Source: Bacteroidales bacterium
GTDB lineage: Bacteria; Bacteroidota; Bacteroidia; Bacteroidales; UBA932
Assembly (NCBI GenBank): GCA_017555445.1
Contig: JAFZGK010000054.1
Location: 1-6,479, forward strand
Reading direction: 5' to 3'
DNA: 6,479 bases
This document shows positions 5,843 to 6,479 of this stretch, one piece after another. Below the pieces are notes generated by a model that saw only the letters and a program-made list of their open reading frames with translations, was not told the origin of the DNA and searched no databases. How positions within the stretch are numbered: position 1 is the stretch's first letter; each line of letters begins with the position of its first letter. The position numbers were made by a program, and so were the translations under genes.

Positions 5843-6479
5843 ATGGAAAGAATCATACTTATAGAAACATCCACCGCACTCTGTTCTGTCGCTCTTGCCG
5901 AGGACGGAAATGTCGTAGATTACCGTGAAAGCTCTGCTCCAAAGGCTCATGCCTCATTGACGGCTGTGTTCATTCAGGAGATGCTTGCAGAGAGAGGACT
6001 CACAGTGAACGACTGCGATGCTGTTTGCGTAAGTATGGGTCCAGGATCATATACCGGCCTCCGAGTAGGCGTATCCACTGCCAAGGGACTCTGCTTCGGA
6101 GCGAAGAAGCCGCTTGTCGCTGTCGGCACGCTTGACACTCTTGTCGCTCAGGCTGAAGCTGTCATCCCGAGCGAAGTCGATGGATCTCCATACCGCTTCA
6201 TCATCCCTATGATAGATGCCCGCCGCATGGAAGTGTATACCTCAGTGTTCTCTTCTGTCATTTCGAGCGAAGACAAGAAATCTTTCAAGCAGATTACAGA
6301 AACAGCGCCAGCCATCATCGACGAGAACAGTTTCGCAGAATATCTGGAGCAGGGCTCATGCCTGTTTATCGGAGACGGAGCAGGCAAATGTGCAGACGTC
6401 ATCAAGCATCCTGACGCACATTTCTGCCAGTGCCATCCTAAGGCTTCGTCAATGCTCTCCCCTGCCCTCGAGGCATATA
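5843..6479 (+). CDS. tsaB: tRNA t6A biosynthesis protein TsaB (C-terminus outside window)
   Basis: The open frame runs from ATG 5843 to the window edge (212 codons); TsaB is usually about 230 residues, so only the end is missing. It starts MERIILIETSTALCSVAL, the ASKHA-fold beta strand of the TsaB/TsaD family. It carries GPGSYTGLRVGVSTAKG (66-82) and MIDARRMEVYTSVF (123-136), both characteristic of TsaB. TsaB is the non-catalytic partner that dimerises with TsaD and, with TsaE and TsaC, makes threonylcarbamoyladenosine at position 37 of ANN-reading tRNAs in the cytoplasm. The frame contains two in-frame copies of a palindromic repeat, coding residues 107-115 and 139-147; the second looks like an insertion between the MIDARRMEVYTSVF strand and the following QITETAPAIIDENSF. 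The frame stays open, so the protein is probably made and tolerates the extra loop. Confidence 0.93.
   Translation, partial: MERIILIETSTALCSVALAEDGNVVDYRESSAPKAHASLTAVFIQEMLAERGLTVNDCDAVCVSMGPGSYTGLRVGVSTAKGLCFGAKKPLVAVGTLDTLVAQAEAVIPSEVDGSPYRFIIPMIDARRMEVYTSVFSSVISSEDKKSFKQITETAPAIIDENSFAEYLEQGSCLFIGDGAGKCADVIKHPDAHFCQCHPKASSMLSPALEAY
6161..6189 (+). repeat. Dispersed palindromic repeat inside tsaB, copy A
   Basis: The 29 nt start GTCATCCCGAGCGAAG and end GGATCTCC. The outer bases ATCC (6164-6167) and GGAT (6182-6185) pair. The other strand reads ...CTTCGCTCGGGATGAC, a short repeat that occurs scattered in many bacterial genomes and yields the familiar spurious peptide SLGMT. It encodes VIPSEVDGS in tsaB. 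Confidence 0.65.
6257..6285 (+). repeat. Dispersed palindromic repeat inside tsaB, copy B
   Basis: The 29 nt start GTCATTTCGAGCGAAG and end AAATCTTT; it matches copy A at 20 of 29 positions in the same orientation and reading frame. The ends ATTTC (6260-6264) and GAAAT (6277-6281) pair; where copy A has CC/GG this copy has TT/AA, a compensatory change. It encodes VISSEDKKS. Confidence 0.65.

Noticed and set aside
6148..6405. 85-codon minus-strand open frame containing SSLEMT and STSLGMT
   Set aside because: These peptides are the typical spurious translation of the dispersed palindromic repeat; the real gene here is tsaB on the + strand.

Overview
The window looks like a chromosomal segment of a Bacteroidales-type (Bacteroidota) bacterium. 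Three things in the sequence support this. A promoter fits the Bacteroidota pattern (TTTG, 19 nt, TAnnTTTG) exactly. The gene run ileS - dksA-like - lspA is of the kind found in this phylum. The protein versions are also typical of it: a long eukaryote-like IleRS, a TraR/DksA protein with a degenerate zinc finger, and an LspA with an insertion before its last catalytic motif. No strong Shine-Dalgarno sites precede the genes; the starts sit behind A/T-rich leaders.

Layout. Positions 1-303 hold the C-terminal 100 residues of a type-B carboxylesterase (+ strand), followed by an intrinsic terminator (325-356). Positions 357-620 carry no gene. They hold two 82-bp direct repeats (372-453 and 483-564) with strong internal hairpins, then a 60-bp imperfect palindrome (562-621) that contains the terminator of a tRNA. 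tRNA-Ser(UGA) lies on the minus strand (621-705) with its own promoter (732-762). Upstream of it on the same strand, read right to left, is the cluster ileS (5247-1813), dksA-like (1757-1365) and lspA (1358-768). Right of ileS, and divergent from it, are cvpA (5335-5832) and tsaB (5843 to the window end, truncated).

The minus-strand genes combine isoleucine charging, a stringent-response-type transcription factor and lipoprotein maturation, with a serine tRNA last. No intrinsic terminator separates lspA from the tRNA, so one terminator may serve the whole series. The plus-strand pair is a small membrane protein and a subunit of the t6A37 tRNA-modification machinery.

Most of the window is conserved housekeeping DNA and I see no new multi-gene system. 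The points most worth a second look are these. The 82-bp repeats carry a 15-nt copy of the 3' end of the neighbouring tRNA-Ser. The tsaB reading frame contains two in-frame copies of a dispersed palindromic repeat. The IleRS has a GIHH motif in place of HxGH. The ileS/cvpA intergenic region has a perfect inverted repeat between two face-to-face -7 elements.
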